From the NCBI RefSeq assembly GCF_013307205.1, contig NZ_CP028940.1:1843702-1907701 (forward strand): a stretch of DNA of 64,000 bases, in the 5' to 3' direction. This document shows, piece after piece, positions 48,023 to 57,922 of this stretch (positions are counted from its first letter, which is position 1; every line of letters begins with the position of its first letter). The translations under genes were made by a program, and so were the position numbers. The notes beneath the pieces were generated by a model, which saw nothing but the letters and a program-made list of their open reading frames with translations, searched no databases and was not told the origin of the DNA. Source of the DNA: Polynucleobacter arcticus. GTDB lineage: Bacteria; Pseudomonadota; Gammaproteobacteria; Burkholderiales; Burkholderiaceae.

Positions 48023-48742
48023 ATGATGAATCAGACCAGTCGTATTCCTTGTTTGTTGCTTGCCGCAGGTCGAGGTGAGCGCATGCGTCCTTTAACGGAT
48101 GAGCTACCAAAACCACTCCTCACGATCAAAAATAAATCTCTGTTAGCCTGGCATCTGGAAGCATTTAGTCCGGCAGGGATCAAACAAGTGGTGATTAACC
48201 ATGCTTGGCTTGGTAAAAAGATTGAGGATGCCCTAGGTGATGGCAGTCAGTTTGATCTCAATATTGCCTATTCGCCAGAAGCTACAGCCCTAGAAACGGC
48301 AGGGGGCATTCGGAAGGCACTGCCTTTACTTAGGCCCAGCGACTATTTCCTAGTCATCAATGGTGATGTGTTTAGTCCGTATCTGCCAATTGAGCAGCTT
48401 TTAGACCAAGTTTCTAGCCTACGTAGCATGCCAAACAAGCCTTTAGCGCATCTATTAATGGTTCCAAACCCAGTACAGCACCCTGAGGGCGACTTTTATC
48501 TCAAAGGATCCCAGGTGGCTTTTGAGCCCTTCAATGGTGCTGAAAAGCTGACATTTTCCGGCATTGGACTCTATCACCTCGACCTCTTCAAGGATTTAGA
48601 GCTAGACGTGCCATCCAAACTGGCCCCACTACTTAGAGAGGCAATGGCTGAAAATAGAGTGTCCGGTGAAAAATACACCGGTCCGTGGCACGATGTAGGT
48701 ACGCCACAACGATTACAAGAGCTCAATGCAGTTGATGAATAA
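48023..48742 (+). CDS. murU: N-acetylmuramate alpha-1-phosphate uridylyltransferase MurU
   Basis: Sugar-nucleotidyltransferase of 239 residues. The N-terminal signature LLAAGRGERMRPLTDELPKP (12-31) binds UTP. VINGDVFSPY (about 111-120) holds the metal Asp, and FSGIGLYHLDLF and GPWHDVGTPQRL follow. The length and the pairing with amgK point to MurU, which bypasses de novo synthesis of UDP-MurNAc and lowers sensitivity to fosfomycin. It overlaps pepP by 8 bases. Confidence 0.88.
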   Translation: MMNQTSRIPCLLLAAGRGERMRPLTDELPKPLLTIKNKSLLAWHLEAFSPAGIKQVVINHAWLGKKIEDALGDGSQFDLNIAYSPEATALETAGGIRKALPLLRPSDYFLVINGDVFSPYLPIEQLLDQVSSLRSMPNKPLAHLLMVPNPVQHPEGDFYLKGSQVAFEPFNGAEKLTFSGIGLYHLDLFKDLELDVPSKLAPLLREAMAENRVSGEKYTGPWHDVGTPQRLQELNAVDE

Positions 48743-50105
48743 AATCCACATCTACCAACAACGCCGAACAGATCTGGCCAAACAGATCTGCGCCAAAACT
48801 GGTGGTGGCATTGCCATAATCACTACAGCGCCTGAGACTGCGCGCAATCGAGATAGCGAATTTCCTTATCGTCACGACAGTGATTTCTTCTACCTCACCG
48901 GCTTTGAAGAGCCAGGCGCAACGCTCGTATTGAAGATTACTGGATCGTCATCGCAACCCCAACTCGAATCACATCTCTTTTGCAGACCCAAAGATGCAGA
49001 GCGTGAAATTTGGGATGGCATTCGCCTAGGTCCAGAGGCTGCACCTGAAGCGTTAGGCGTGGAATATGCTCACAGTAATCATGAGCTTGATCGCAAACTG
49101 AGTGCGCTTCTAGCGGATCAAGATGCAGTTTATGTTCGCCTGGCTGAAAGTGCAGAGGCAGATCGTCGCTTACGTCATTGGATGAAACAAGTGCGAGGCC
49201 AAGCCCGTGCCGGCATTAACCCTCCTTCCGAGTTTCATGATGTAGAAAGTTTGATTCATGAAATGCGTCTCTTTAAAGATGCGCATGAGATTGACATCAT
49301 GCGTCGTGCTGCAGCCATTTCTGCGCGCGCTCACATCCGCGCTATGCAGACTTGCAAACCTGGACTTCGTGAATACCACCTTGAGGCAGAATTACTTTAT
49401 GAGTTCCGTCATAGCGGCGCACAAAGTGTTGCCTACAACAGCATTGTTGCTGGTGGTGCCAACTCTTGCATTCTTCATTACCGCGCTGGCGATACTGAAC
49501 TCCGTAGTGGTGAACTTTGCTTGATTGATGCCGGCTGCGAACTGGATGGCTATGCCTCCGATATCACCCGGACCTTTCCAGTCAACGGTCAATTTTCTGG
49601 TCCTCAACGTGCTTTGTACAACATCACACTTGCCTCACAAGAGGCTGCCGTTGCGGCTACCAAGCCCGGCAACACATTTATGCAGCCACATGAGGCCGCA
49701 CTCAAGGTACTCACTCAAGGCTTGCTCGATGAGAAGCTACTCAAGCTTGCAGAGTTAGGCTCACTAGATAACGCGATTGAGACAGGGGCCTATCGTCGTT
49801 TCTATATGCACCGCACCTCACATTGGCTAGGCATGGACGTGCATGACGTTGGTTCGTATCGCGAACCGCTTAGCACAGCAACAAATGCTTCAGAAAAGCC
49901 ATGGCGTCTTCTCCAATCGGGTATGGTACTAACTATTGAGCCAGGCCTGTATGTTCGCCCAGCAGATGATGTAGACGAGCGCTTTTGGAATATCGGTATT
50001 CGCATTGAGGATGATGCTGTAGTGAATGATGCTGGTTGTGAATTGATTTCTCGTGGTGTGCCAGTCAAGGCTGATGAAATCGAAGCGCTGATAAAAAATC
50101 ATTAA
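48735..50105 (+). CDS. pepP: Xaa-Pro aminopeptidase PepP
   Basis: Mn2+-dependent removal of the N-terminal residue before proline. AMP_N domain (about 1-135), then the pita-bread fold with the five metal ligands in IDAGCELDGYASDITRTFP (two Asp), TSHWLGMDVHDVG (His), MVLTIEPGLYV (Glu) and IGIRIEDDAVV (Glu). It is 456 residues from the ATG at 48735; a start three codons earlier is possible. It sits between murU and ubiH, a common grouping with ubiH in proteobacteria. Confidence 0.95.
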   Translation: MNKIHIYQQRRTDLAKQICAKTGGGIAIITTAPETARNRDSEFPYRHDSDFFYLTGFEEPGATLVLKITGSSSQPQLESHLFCRPKDAEREIWDGIRLGPEAAPEALGVEYAHSNHELDRKLSALLADQDAVYVRLAESAEADRRLRHWMKQVRGQARAGINPPSEFHDVESLIHEMRLFKDAHEIDIMRRAAAISARAHIRAMQTCKPGLREYHLEAELLYEFRHSGAQSVAYNSIVAGGANSCILHYRAGDTELRSGELCLIDAGCELDGYASDITRTFPVNGQFSGPQRALYNITLASQEAAVAATKPGNTFMQPHEAALKVLTQGLLDEKLLKLAELGSLDNAIETGAYRRFYMHRTSHWLGMDVHDVGSYREPLSTATNASEKPWRLLQSGMVLTIEPGLYVRPADDVDERFWNIGIRIEDDAVVNDAGCELISRGVPVKADEIEALIKNH

Positions 50106-50133
50106 TGCATCATTGAATACAACATTACCTAAT

Positions 50134-51297
50134 ATGCAAGTAAATAACTTCGATATTGTGATTCAAGGTGGAGGGCCAGTGGCCTTAGCCTGCGCAGCCT
50201 GGTGCCTGCAAAAGTTTCCAGAAGCCAAGCTTGCTTTACTAGACCGAAATCCGATTGATGATGCTGATTTAGTGGCTGCAGATAGTAGGGGAGTCGCCCT
50301 ATCACATGGCAGTAAGCTATTGTTAGACACGATTAATGCTTGGCCTACTGAATGCGCTGACATTCATCAGGTGCATGTGTCTCAAGCAGGTCGCTTTGGT
50401 CGTGCACTCATGACACGCGAAGAACTGAAGCAAGATGCGCTGGGTCACATCATTCGCTATCGCGATATTCACCTCACTTTGCGCAAAGCCCTAAGAGCTA
50501 TTCAAAAAAATAGCCCCCATTTTGTTTGGGAGCACCTTGATAGCAATACCAACGTCGATACTAAAGAAGCACAAGCTCGATGCGTAGTGCATGCTGAGGG
50601 TGGATTATTTAAAACTCAGGATTGGGTCGAGTCTGGTCGGGACTATGAACAGTCCGCATTAGTAGGCTTAGTTGAGGTTGAGCAAGTAGCACCACATCAA
50701 GCTTGGGAGCGTTTCACCTCAGAAGGGCCTTTAGCAGTTTTACCAAGCCACTCCGGCCCCCATATTCTCAATTTGATTTGGTGCGGATCACCAGCATCAT
50801 CAAAAGCTCGTCTCGCCTTGAGTGATGCGGATTTCTTAAAAAGCTTACAAGCGGAGTTTGGCTCACGCGTTGGACAGTTCCTCAAAATCCAAGATCGTCG
50901 TCTTTATGAACTAGGGCTGAATTACCGCAAAGAAATTACCCAAGGCAACGAAGTGTGGATTGGCAATGCCGCCCAGACCTTGCATCCGGTCGCAGGACAA
51001 GGTCTCAATCTTGGATTGAGGGATGCTTATCTTTTGGCTGAAAAACTCAGCGCCCTCTTCTCCAAGCCCGAAGATCAAAAAACTCCCAAGGCAATTGAAG
51101 CGACACTTCAGGAGTACGCTCAAAGTCGTAAGTTAGACCGATCCGCCACGATTGGCCTAACTGACTTTATGGCTAGAATCTTTACCTCCAATCTGCTGCC
51201 CATCGTGATCGGCCGTGGATTAGCTCTATCGGCCCTCCAATGGCTCCCATCAGTCAAAATAGCCTTAGCTCGCCAGATGATGTTTGGCAGGCGCTAA
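50134..51297 (+). CDS. ubiH: 2-polyprenyl-6-methoxyphenol hydroxylase UbiH-like
   Basis: FAD-dependent monooxygenase of ubiquinone synthesis. The FAD-binding start DIVIQGGGPVALACAAW lies near the N-terminus. GNAAQTLHPVAGQGLNLGLRDAYLL shows the UbiH form (GNAAQ rather than the GDAAH of UbiF and relatives). It is 387 residues from the ATG at 50134; a TTG at 50113 is possible, but neither shows a clear Shine-Dalgarno. The pepP-ubiH order supports the assignment; UbiI or other UbiH/COQ6 paralogues are alternatives. Confidence 0.85.
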   Translation: MQVNNFDIVIQGGGPVALACAAWCLQKFPEAKLALLDRNPIDDADLVAADSRGVALSHGSKLLLDTINAWPTECADIHQVHVSQAGRFGRALMTREELKQDALGHIIRYRDIHLTLRKALRAIQKNSPHFVWEHLDSNTNVDTKEAQARCVVHAEGGLFKTQDWVESGRDYEQSALVGLVEVEQVAPHQAWERFTSEGPLAVLPSHSGPHILNLIWCGSPASSKARLALSDADFLKSLQAEFGSRVGQFLKIQDRRLYELGLNYRKEITQGNEVWIGNAAQTLHPVAGQGLNLGLRDAYLLAEKLSALFSKPEDQKTPKAIEATLQEYAQSRKLDRSATIGLTDFMARIFTSNLLPIVIGRGLALSALQWLPSVKIALARQMMFGRR

Positions 51298-51335
51298 AGG
51301 GCTGAAATAGCCTCCAAACTACAAGCGTTCCCGGT

Positions 51336-51372
51336 TTGATCTAAATCAGTGAATCTGCCTATTTTTTAGGCA
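51336..51372 (+). promoter_or_regulatory. Crp/Fnr-like box and inverted repeat upstream of dusB-fis
   Basis: TTGATCTAAATCAG (51336-51349) differs from the Fnr pattern TTGAT-N4-ATCAA by one base. TGCCTA-TTTTT-TAGGCA (51356-51372) is a perfect 6-bp inverted repeat just after it. TGTGCTAAAGT (51387-51397) looks like an extended -10; a start 7 bases on (about 51404) would place the box centre near -61.5, a class I activator position. The transcription start is guessed, not known. Confidence 0.45.
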
Positions 51373-51446
51373 AATTTAGGCCGACCTGTGCTAAAGTGAC
51401 ACCCTTTCTCCAGCACTAAAGACCCCCATAACCCAATCTGCGACAC

Positions 51447-52463
51447 ATGAAGATCGGCCCACACCTTCTCGCCAATAGATTATTTGTTGCCCCCATGGCG
51501 GGAGTAACAGATCGTCCATTTCGGCAACTGTGTAAAACGCTGGGTGCTGGCTATGCTGTTTCCGAAATGGTTGCTTCCAATGCTTTGTTGTGGAAGAGTG
51601 AGAAAACCCAACGTCGCGCGAATCACCAAGGTGAATTTAATCCCATCGCAGTCCAAATCGCTGGTGCTGATCCCAGGATGATGGCCGCAGCAGCTAAGCT
51701 CAACGTTGATCATGGCGCCCAGATTATTGATATCAATATGGGTTGCCCCGCCAAAAAGGTATGTAATGTTGCGGCTGGTTCCGCACTATTGCGAGATGAA
51801 CCCCTAGTACAACAAATTCTGGAAGCTGTCGTTCAAGCTGTGGGTGTAGGCGCTGATGCAGTTCCTGTAACCTTAAAAATTCGGACGGGCTGGGATCGCG
51901 AGCACAAGAATGCGATCGATATCGCCCGCCTTGCAGAAAAATCAGGAATCTCCATGTTGACCGTACATGGTCGTACGCGAGCTGATTTGTATCATGGCGA
52001 AGCTGAGTATGAAACTATCACCGCCGTGAAAAACAGTGTTGCCATTCCAGTCGTCGCAAATGGCGATATCACCACACCTGAAAAAGCGGAATTTGTTTTA
52101 AAGGAAACTGGTGCTGATGCCATCATGATTGGTCGTGCCGCTCAAGGACGCCCTTGGATTTTTCGTGAGATCAATCATTTTTTGGAGACGGGCGGTAAAT
52201 TGCCGACACCCCAAATTAATGAGATTCAGGACATCATGAATGCCCACCTTCTGGATCACTATGCGTTTTATGGTGAATATATCGGCTTACGTACAGCACG
52301 TAAGCATATCGGCTGGTACTGCAAGGGTTTACGTGATTCCCATGCATTTCGTCAAAGAATGAATACAGCTGATGATTGCAAAACCCAATTACAAATGGTT
52401 AATGATTTTTTTAATGAAATGAAATCCCACTCGGATCGTTTGTTATTTTTAGAAGCAGCCTAA
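51447..52463 (+). CDS. dusB: tRNA-dihydrouridine synthase B
   Basis: FMN enzyme that reduces uridine to dihydrouridine in the tRNA D-loop. FVAPMAGVTDRPFR (13-26), NMGCPAKKVCN with catalytic Cys100, HGRTRADLYHGEAEY (about 176-190) and MIGRAAQGRPWIF are present. It is 338 residues. It is followed 28 bases on by a Fis-type gene, the classic dusB-fis unit known from gammaproteobacteria. Confidence 0.95.
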   Translation: MKIGPHLLANRLFVAPMAGVTDRPFRQLCKTLGAGYAVSEMVASNALLWKSEKTQRRANHQGEFNPIAVQIAGADPRMMAAAAKLNVDHGAQIIDINMGCPAKKVCNVAAGSALLRDEPLVQQILEAVVQAVGVGADAVPVTLKIRTGWDREHKNAIDIARLAEKSGISMLTVHGRTRADLYHGEAEYETITAVKNSVAIPVVANGDITTPEKAEFVLKETGADAIMIGRAAQGRPWIFREINHFLETGGKLPTPQINEIQDIMNAHLLDHYAFYGEYIGLRTARKHIGWYCKGLRDSHAFRQRMNTADDCKTQLQMVNDFFNEMKSHSDRLLFLEAA

Positions 52464-52491
52464 ATCTTGTTTTTAGTTATTTAATTTATTT

Positions 52492-52746
52492 ATGACCAAT
52501 AAGCACCCCATCACCGAATGCATTGAAACCCAACTCCAGGGTTACTTAGACGATCTCAAGGGCACGCCTCCTTCCGACTTGTACCAAATGGTTCTCGCGG
52601 TAGTTGAAAAGCCCATGCTTGAATTAGTCATGCAACATGCGAAGCAGAATCAGTCTTTGGCTGCTCAGTATCTTGGCATTAACCGTAATACGCTGCACAA
52701 GAAATTGGTCGAGCACCAGCTCCTGAAACAAATCACACCTAATTAA
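52492..52746 (+). CDS. fis: Fis-type DNA-binding protein
   Basis: 84 residues ending in the Fis helix-turn-helix: LELVMQHAKQNQSLAAQYLGINRNTLHKKLVEH (about 44-76), preceded by a helical dimerisation segment (LYQMVLAVVEKPML). Slightly shorter than E. coli Fis (98). Fis shapes the nucleoid and activates rRNA promoters. The dusB-fis linkage supports identity over NtrC-type domains with the same helix-turn-helix. purH follows 33 bases downstream. Confidence 0.92.
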   Translation: MTNKHPITECIETQLQGYLDDLKGTPPSDLYQMVLAVVEKPMLELVMQHAKQNQSLAAQYLGINRNTLHKKLVEHQLLKQITPN

Positions 52747-52779
52747 CCAATTCTTTATTCATTACCCCCTCTAAAAAAT

Positions 52780-54360
52780 ATGATCCGCACAGCCCTACTC
52801 TCTGTATCTGATAAAAATGGCATCGTGCCTTTTGCCAAAGCCCTGCATGAGCAAGGCATCAAGCTGATCTCTACTGGTGGTACCGCAAAACTCTTGGCTG
52901 AAAATAACCTACCCGTAGTAGAAGTATCTTCACTCACCAAGTTTCCAGAGATGCTTGACGGTCGCGTAAAGACTTTGCACCCCATAGTGCATGGCGGTTT
53001 ACTGGCTCGCAGAGATTTTCCTGAACACATGGCCGCACTAAAAGAGCATGGCATCGATACGATCGACATGCTCGTGATTAATCTCTATCCGTTTAACGAG
53101 ACAGTTGCTAAAGCAGATTGCTCGTTTGAAGATGCGGTTGAGAACATTGATATTGGTGGTCCAGCGATGTTGCGTGCTGCTGCTAAGAATCACCAAGACG
53201 TGACTGTGCTCATTTCTCCAGAGGATTACGCGCCCGTTCTCGAAGAAATGAAAGCCAATAAGAACGTAGTTTCTTATAAGACCAATTTGGGCCTGGCTAA
53301 AAAAGTATTTGCTCATACCGCACAATACGACGGTGCGATTGCCAATTATTTATCTGCATTAGGTGATGACCTCGATCACAAGAAACGCTCTGCTTATCCA
53401 GAAACGCTGCATCTTGCCTTTGAGAAGGTACAAGAGATGCGCTATGGCGAGAACCCACACCAATCAGCTGCTTTCTACAAAGACATTTATCTAGTGGATG
53501 GTGCGCTTGCCAACTACAAGCAATTGCAAGGTAAAGAGCTCTCCTACAACAATATCGCTGATGCAGATTCTGCCTGGGAATGCGTCAAGAGCTTTACTGG
53601 CAATGCTGGTGGTGCTGCAGCGTGCGTCATCATTAAGCACGCTAACCCTTGCGGCGTAGCTGTTGCTGCCAATGCTCTCGAGGCCTATCAAAAAGCATTT
53701 AAAACAGATCCTAGTTCAGCCTTCGGTGGCATCATTGCCTTTAACGTGCCATGTGATGGTGCAGCAGCTGAAGCTATCTCCAAGCAATTTGTAGAAGTAT
53801 TAATTGCCCCCAGCTTTAGCACTGAAGCTAAAGCGATCTTTGCTACCAAGCAAAATGTCCGACTCTTAGAAATTCCCCTAGGTACCGCATTTAATACCTT
53901 TGATTTCAAACGCGTTGGTGGTGGCTTGCTCGTTCAATCTCCTGATGCGAAGAACGTCCTTGATAACGAAATGCGGGTTGTTAGCAAGCGTCTTCCAACC
54001 CCTACTGAAATGCACGACATGATGTTTGCCTGGCGGGTTGCCAAGTTCGTCAAATCCAATGCGATTGTGTATTGCGCTAACGGCATGACTCTGGGTATCG
54101 GTGCAGGCCAAATGAGCCGCGTAGACTCTGCTCGTATGGCAAGTATTAAGGCTGAGAATGCAGGTCTTAGTCTCAAAGGCTCAGCGGTAGCCAGTGATGC
54201 TTTCTTTCCATTCCGCGATGGCTTAGACGTAGTTGTGAATGGCGGCGCCAGCTGCGCTATCCAACCCGGTGGCAGTATGCGTGATGATGAAATCATTGCA
54301 GCAGCTGATGAACATGGTATTGCCATGATCTTTACTGGCACACGCCATTTCCGCCACTAA
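52780..54360 (+). CDS. purH: bifunctional AICAR formyltransferase / IMP cyclohydrolase PurH
   Basis: Last two steps of de novo IMP synthesis. N-terminal cyclohydrolase (about 1-195: [35 protein letters not shown]) and C-terminal transformylase (about 205-526: [29 protein letters not shown] with the catalytic Lys-His, and RHFRH at the end). It is 526 residues, standard. It lies between fis and ruvC, an order also seen in other Burkholderiales to my recollection. Confidence 0.97.
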   Translation: MIRTALLSVSDKNGIVPFAKALHEQGIKLISTGGTAKLLAENNLPVVEVSSLTKFPEMLDGRVKTLHPIVHGGLLARRDFPEHMAALKEHGIDTIDMLVINLYPFNETVAKADCSFEDAVENIDIGGPAMLRAAAKNHQDVTVLISPEDYAPVLEEMKANKNVVSYKTNLGLAKKVFAHTAQYDGAIANYLSALGDDLDHKKRSAYPETLHLAFEKVQEMRYGENPHQSAAFYKDIYLVDGALANYKQLQGKELSYNNIADADSAWECVKSFTGNAGGAAACVIIKHANPCGVAVAANALEAYQKAFKTDPSSAFGGIIAFNVPCDGAAAEAISKQFVEVLIAPSFSTEAKAIFATKQNVRLLEIPLGTAFNTFDFKRVGGGLLVQSPDAKNVLDNEMRVVSKRLPTPTEMHDMMFAWRVAKFVKSNAIVYCANGMTLGIGAGQMSRVDSARMASIKAENAGLSLKGSAVASDAFFPFRDGLDVVVNGGASCAIQPGGSMRDDEIIAAADEHGIAMIFTGTRHFRH

Positions 54361-54366
54361 TCACTT

Positions 54367-54888
54367 ATGCGCTGGATAGGAATCGACCCAGGTCTACGAA
54401 CAACCGGTTTTGGTGTCATTGATGTTGATGGCCAAAAACTGAGTTACGTAGCCTCTGGGACGATTGAAAGCGGTGATCCAGACCAAGGTCTTCCTGTGAG
54501 ATTAGGAATCTTGTACTCAGGCATTAAAGAGGTTCTAGAGATCTACCACCCAGAACAAGCAGCTATCGAAGAAGTATTTCTGAACGTTAATCCTCGTTCT
54601 ACCCTGATGTTAGGTCAGGCACGAGGTGCGGTGATTGCAGCTCTAGTCTCCGACAAACTCCCTGTTGCAGAGTTCAGCGCACTCAGGGTAAAGCAGTCCA
54701 TCGTAGGGACCGGGAGAGCCACCAAGCCCCAAGTTCAAGAAATGGTGAAACGTTTGCTGCGCTTAAGTCGTGCTCCTGGAACCGATGCAGCAGATGCTTT
54801 AGGGGTCGCCATCTGCGCTGCGCATCATGCCCAGATTCCGAAAGCAATTACCGCTGCTCTTGCACCCAAAAAGAGTAGTAAGAAATAA
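54367..54888 (+). CDS. ruvC: Holliday junction resolvase RuvC
   Basis: Endonuclease that resolves four-way junctions with Ruv[17 protein letters not shown] (2-16) has the first catalytic Asp (Asp7), [13 protein letters not shown] the Glu and [15 protein letters not shown] the last acidic pair. It is 173 residues. It begins 6 bases after purH and heads a complete ruvC-ruvA-ruvB set. Confidence 0.96.
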   Translation: MRWIGIDPGLRTTGFGVIDVDGQKLSYVASGTIESGDPDQGLPVRLGILYSGIKEVLEIYHPEQAAIEEVFLNVNPRSTLMLGQARGAVIAALVSDKLPVAEFSALRVKQSIVGTGRATKPQVQEMVKRLLRLSRAPGTDAADALGVAICAAHHAQIPKAITAALAPKKSSKK

Positions 54889-54914
54889 CAATACAAACAG
54901 GTTAAGATCTTTAC

Positions 54915-55499
54915 ATGATTGGTCGCATACAAGGCATTCTCGTTTCAGTTCATCCACCCCGCCTCTTGGTCGATTGCCAAGGCGTTGGCTATGAGATCGA
55001 CGTGCCGATGAGCACCCTGTATCAACTACCAGAAACCAATCAAAAAATTACGCTTCTTACCCACTTCCAAGTTCGTGAAGATGCCCAGCAACTTTTTGGC
55101 TTTGCTACAGAAATTGAGCGTGAAGCATTTAGACAATTGATCAAGATTAGCGGTGTCGGTTCACGTACCGCCCTTGCCGTACTTTCTGGCATGAGCGTCA
55201 ATGAATTAGCTCAAGCAATTGCCATGCAAGAAGCGGGACGTCTGACTCAAGTCCCCGGCATTGGCAAAAAGACTGCTGAGCGCCTTTGTCTTGAGTTAAA
55301 AGGGAAGCTAGCTCCCGATCTGGGAATCGTGGGTGGCAAACCCCAAGCAGTGGAAGCGAGTAGCGAAGTATTGCAAGCTCTCTTAGCACTGGGTTATTCA
55401 GAAAAAGAAGCGTTCTTGGCCCTCAAACAAATCCCTCCAGATAGCAGTGTTTCGGATGGTATTCGCATGGGCTTGAAATACCTCTCCAAGTCTTCATAA
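54915..55499 (+). CDS. ruvA: Holliday junction branch-migration protein RuvA
   Basis: Tetrameric junction-binding protein. OB domain (1-64: [28 protein letters not shown]), double HhH region ([15 protein letters not shown] and [17 protein letters not shown]) and C-terminal RuvB-binding domain (about 145-194: [16 protein letters not shown]). It is 194 residues, normal. Between ruvC and ruvB. Confidence 0.96.
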   Translation: MIGRIQGILVSVHPPRLLVDCQGVGYEIDVPMSTLYQLPETNQKITLLTHFQVREDAQQLFGFATEIEREAFRQLIKISGVGSRTALAVLSGMSVNELAQAIAMQEAGRLTQVPGIGKKTAERLCLELKGKLAPDLGIVGGKPQAVEASSEVLQALLALGYSEKEAFLALKQIPPDSSVSDGIRMGLKYLSKSS

Positions 55500-55530
55500 C
55501 TAGTCACCCAAACACCACTACACTTGCAGT

Positions 55531-56598
55531 ATGGCAATCCACACAGAAGACCTCAGTTCAATCCCCGAAGATTTACCGGAGAATAACGATCGCATCGTTA
55601 GTGGTGCAGCCGGCAATGCTGAAGCTGTCTTTGAAAGGGCCCTGCGTCCAAAACAACTGGATGAGTATGTTGGTCAAACCAAGGCTCGTGCCCAATTAGA
55701 GATTTTTATCACTGCGACAAGAGCACGTCAAGAAGCTCTAGATCACGTTCTTTTGTTTGGCCCTCCCGGATTAGGTAAAACCACCTTAGCTCACATTATT
55801 GCTAGAGAGCTTGGTGTGAACTTGCGCCAAACTAGCGGCCCCGTTCTCGATAGACCTGGTGACCTCGCTGCTTTACTGACCAATTTAGAAGCAAACGATG
55901 TGCTCTTTATTGATGAGATTCATCGCCTCTCTCCGATAGTTGAGGAGATTCTGTATCCAGCACTGGAGGATTACAGCCTAGACATCATGATTGGCGAAGG
56001 TCCCGCAGCACGCAGCGTCAAGATTGATCTCAAGCCATTTACCCTGATTGGCGCAACCACTCGTGCTGGCATGCTCACCAATCCACTGCGTGATCGCTTT
56101 GGCATTGTGGCAAGACTGGAGTTCTACACAACCGAAGAGCTGACCAAAATCGTTACTCGCTCTGCCAGCTTACTGAAGGCTGATATTGACCCCGAGGGAT
56201 CAATTGAGATTGCGAAGCGCGCTAGAGGTACTCCGCGTATCGCTAATCGCCTATTACGCCGCGTACGTGACTATGCTGAAGTAAAAGGTACTGGCACGAT
56301 TACTAAAGAAATGGCTGATGCAGCGTTGAAGATGCTTGATGTCGACCCAAGTGGTTTTGATGTGATGGACCGTAAATTACTAGAAGCCATTTTGCATAAG
56401 TTTGATGGTGGCCCGGTAGGCATTGATAACTTGGCTGCAGCGATTGGCGAAGAGCGTGACACCATTGAGGATGTGTTGGAGCCTTACCTGATTCAACAGG
56501 GCTACCTACAAAGAACCTCTCGTGGACGGATAGCAACGCGTCAAGCTTATGAGCACTTTGGGCTTACGCCACCAAGCAACTCCGCAATAGAGTCTTAA
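55531..56598 (+). CDS. ruvB: Holliday junction branch-migration ATPase RuvB
   Basis: AAA+ hexameric motor. [13 protein letters not shown], Walker [13 protein letters not shown], Walker [11 protein letters not shown] and sensor [18 protein letters not shown] are present, then the C-terminal winged helix ending in [17 protein letters not shown]. It is 355 residues. It ends only 3 bases from the tyrS stop on the other strand. No LexA box is visible in front of ruvC, so SOS control is not evident here. Confidence 0.97.
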   Translation: MAIHTEDLSSIPEDLPENNDRIVSGAAGNAEAVFERALRPKQLDEYVGQTKARAQLEIFITATRARQEALDHVLLFGPPGLGKTTLAHIIARELGVNLRQTSGPVLDRPGDLAALLTNLEANDVLFIDEIHRLSPIVEEILYPALEDYSLDIMIGEGPAARSVKIDLKPFTLIGATTRAGMLTNPLRDRFGIVARLEFYTTEELTKIVTRSASLLKADIDPEGSIEIAKRARGTPRIANRLLRRVRDYAEVKGTGTITKEMADAALKMLDVDPSGFDVMDRKLLEAILHKFDGGPVGIDNLAAAIGEERDTIEDVLEPYLIQQGYLQRTSRGRIATRQAYEHFGLTPPSNSAIES

Positions 56599-56601
56599 GA
56601 A

Positions 56602-57834
56602 CTAGCTCAGCGTTACCTTGGAAAACTTACGCTTACCTACCTGCACTACATACGTACCAGCTTCAACTTTTAACTGTTTATCAGTAATCGTTGCGCCATC
56701 AATTTTTACACCGTTTTGTTCGATGTTGCGATTCGCTTCGGATGTTGATGGGGCTAAGCCAGCAGCCTTCAGAAGATTGGCGATTTGCATTGGCGCTCCA
56801 GACAAGCTTACTTCTGAAATGTCATCTGGGATTCCACCTTTAGCACGATGATTAAAGTCTTCCAAAGCTTTTTCTGCAGCAGCTTGCGAATGGAAGCGCG
56901 CAACGATTTCTTGTGCGAGCAGTACTTTGCAATCTTTTGGATTTCTGCCAGCAGCAACTTCTTGTTTCATTAAATCAATTTCAGCCATCGGGCGGAATGA
57001 CAGCAATGTGAAGTAATCCCACATCAACTCATCGGAGATGCTCAAGAGCTTGCCAAACATCTCGCCAGCAGGCTCGCTGATACCAATGTAATTTCCTTTG
57101 GACTTACTCATCTTGTCTACGCCATCCAAACCAACGAGGAGAGGCATAGTCAAAATACATTGTGGCTCTTGGCTATACTCACGTTGGAGCTCGCGACCGA
57201 CTAAGAGATTAAATTTCTGATCAGTACCACCAAGCTCTAAGTCACTCTTTAAAGCAACAGAGTCATAGCCCTGCATCAATGGATACAAGAACTCATGTAC
57301 AGAGATGGGCACGCCGTTACGGTAGCGCTTGGTAAAGTCATCCCGCTCTAACATTTGCGCAACGGTATATCGCGCTGCCAACTGAATCATGCCGCGTGCG
57401 CCCAGTGGATCACACCACTCGCTGTTGTAACGGACTTCAGTTTTAGCAGGATCGAGCACCATGCTGGCTTGACGATAGTAGGTCTGCGCATTAACGGCAA
57501 TTTCTTCTGCAGTCAGCGGTGGACGGGTTGCATTACGTCCAGAGGGATCACCAATCATGCTGGTGAAGTCACCAATTAAGAAAATCACGGTGTGGCCCAA
57601 ATCTTGTAGCTGACGTAATTTGTTCAAAACAACCGTATGACCCAAATGAATATCAGGCGCCGTTGGATCTAAACCCAACTTAATACGCAAAGGCGTACCC
57701 GTAGCCTGACTCTTGGCTAGCTTCTGAATCCAATCCGCCTCGACCAATAACTCATCACAACCCCTTTTGGTTACCTCAAGGGCTGCAAAAACTTCAGGAG
57801 TCAGTGGATATTTTTGTTCTGGTTTAGCCGTCAT
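56602..57834 (-). CDS. tyrS: tyrosyl-tRNA synthetase
   Basis: Class I aminoacyl-tRNA synthetase. HIGH-like motif HLGH at 63-66, KMSKS at 241-245, and a C-terminal S4 RNA-binding domain (about 345-410, ending [17 protein letters not shown]). It is 410 residues from the ATG at 57834. The frame is open to 57897, but the extra 21 residues are not family-like and would crowd the divergent anmK promoter. Confidence 0.95.
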   Translation of the reverse strand: MTAKPEQKYPLTPEVFAALEVTKRGCDELLVEADWIQKLAKSQATGTPLRIKLGLDPTAPDIHLGHTVVLNKLRQLQDLGHTVIFLIGDFTSMIGDPSGRNATRPPLTAEEIAVNAQTYYRQASMVLDPAKTEVRYNSEWCDPLGARGMIQLAARYTVAQMLERDDFTKRYRNGVPISVHEFLYPLMQGYDSVALKSDLELGGTDQKFNLLVGRELQREYSQEPQCILTMPLLVGLDGVDKMSKSKGNYIGISEPAGEMFGKLLSISDELMWDYFTLLSFRPMAEIDLMKQEVAAGRNPKDCKVLLAQEIVARFHSQAAAEKALEDFNHRAKGGIPDDISEVSLSGAPMQIANLLKAAGLAPSTSEANRNIEQNGVKIDGATITDKQLKVEAGTYVVQVGKRKFSKVTLS

Positions 57835-57922
57835 GCGGAGTCTATAAACTGATTCGGTTAAATTAAGGTTTAGATTACTAAAGCATAATTGTCGCATTCC
57901 TGAGAATACAACCTAGAACCGC

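Noticed and set aside
50113..50133. TTG start for ubiH at 50113
   Set aside because: The family N-terminus begins near the ATG at 50134 and the TTG has no better ribosome-binding site.
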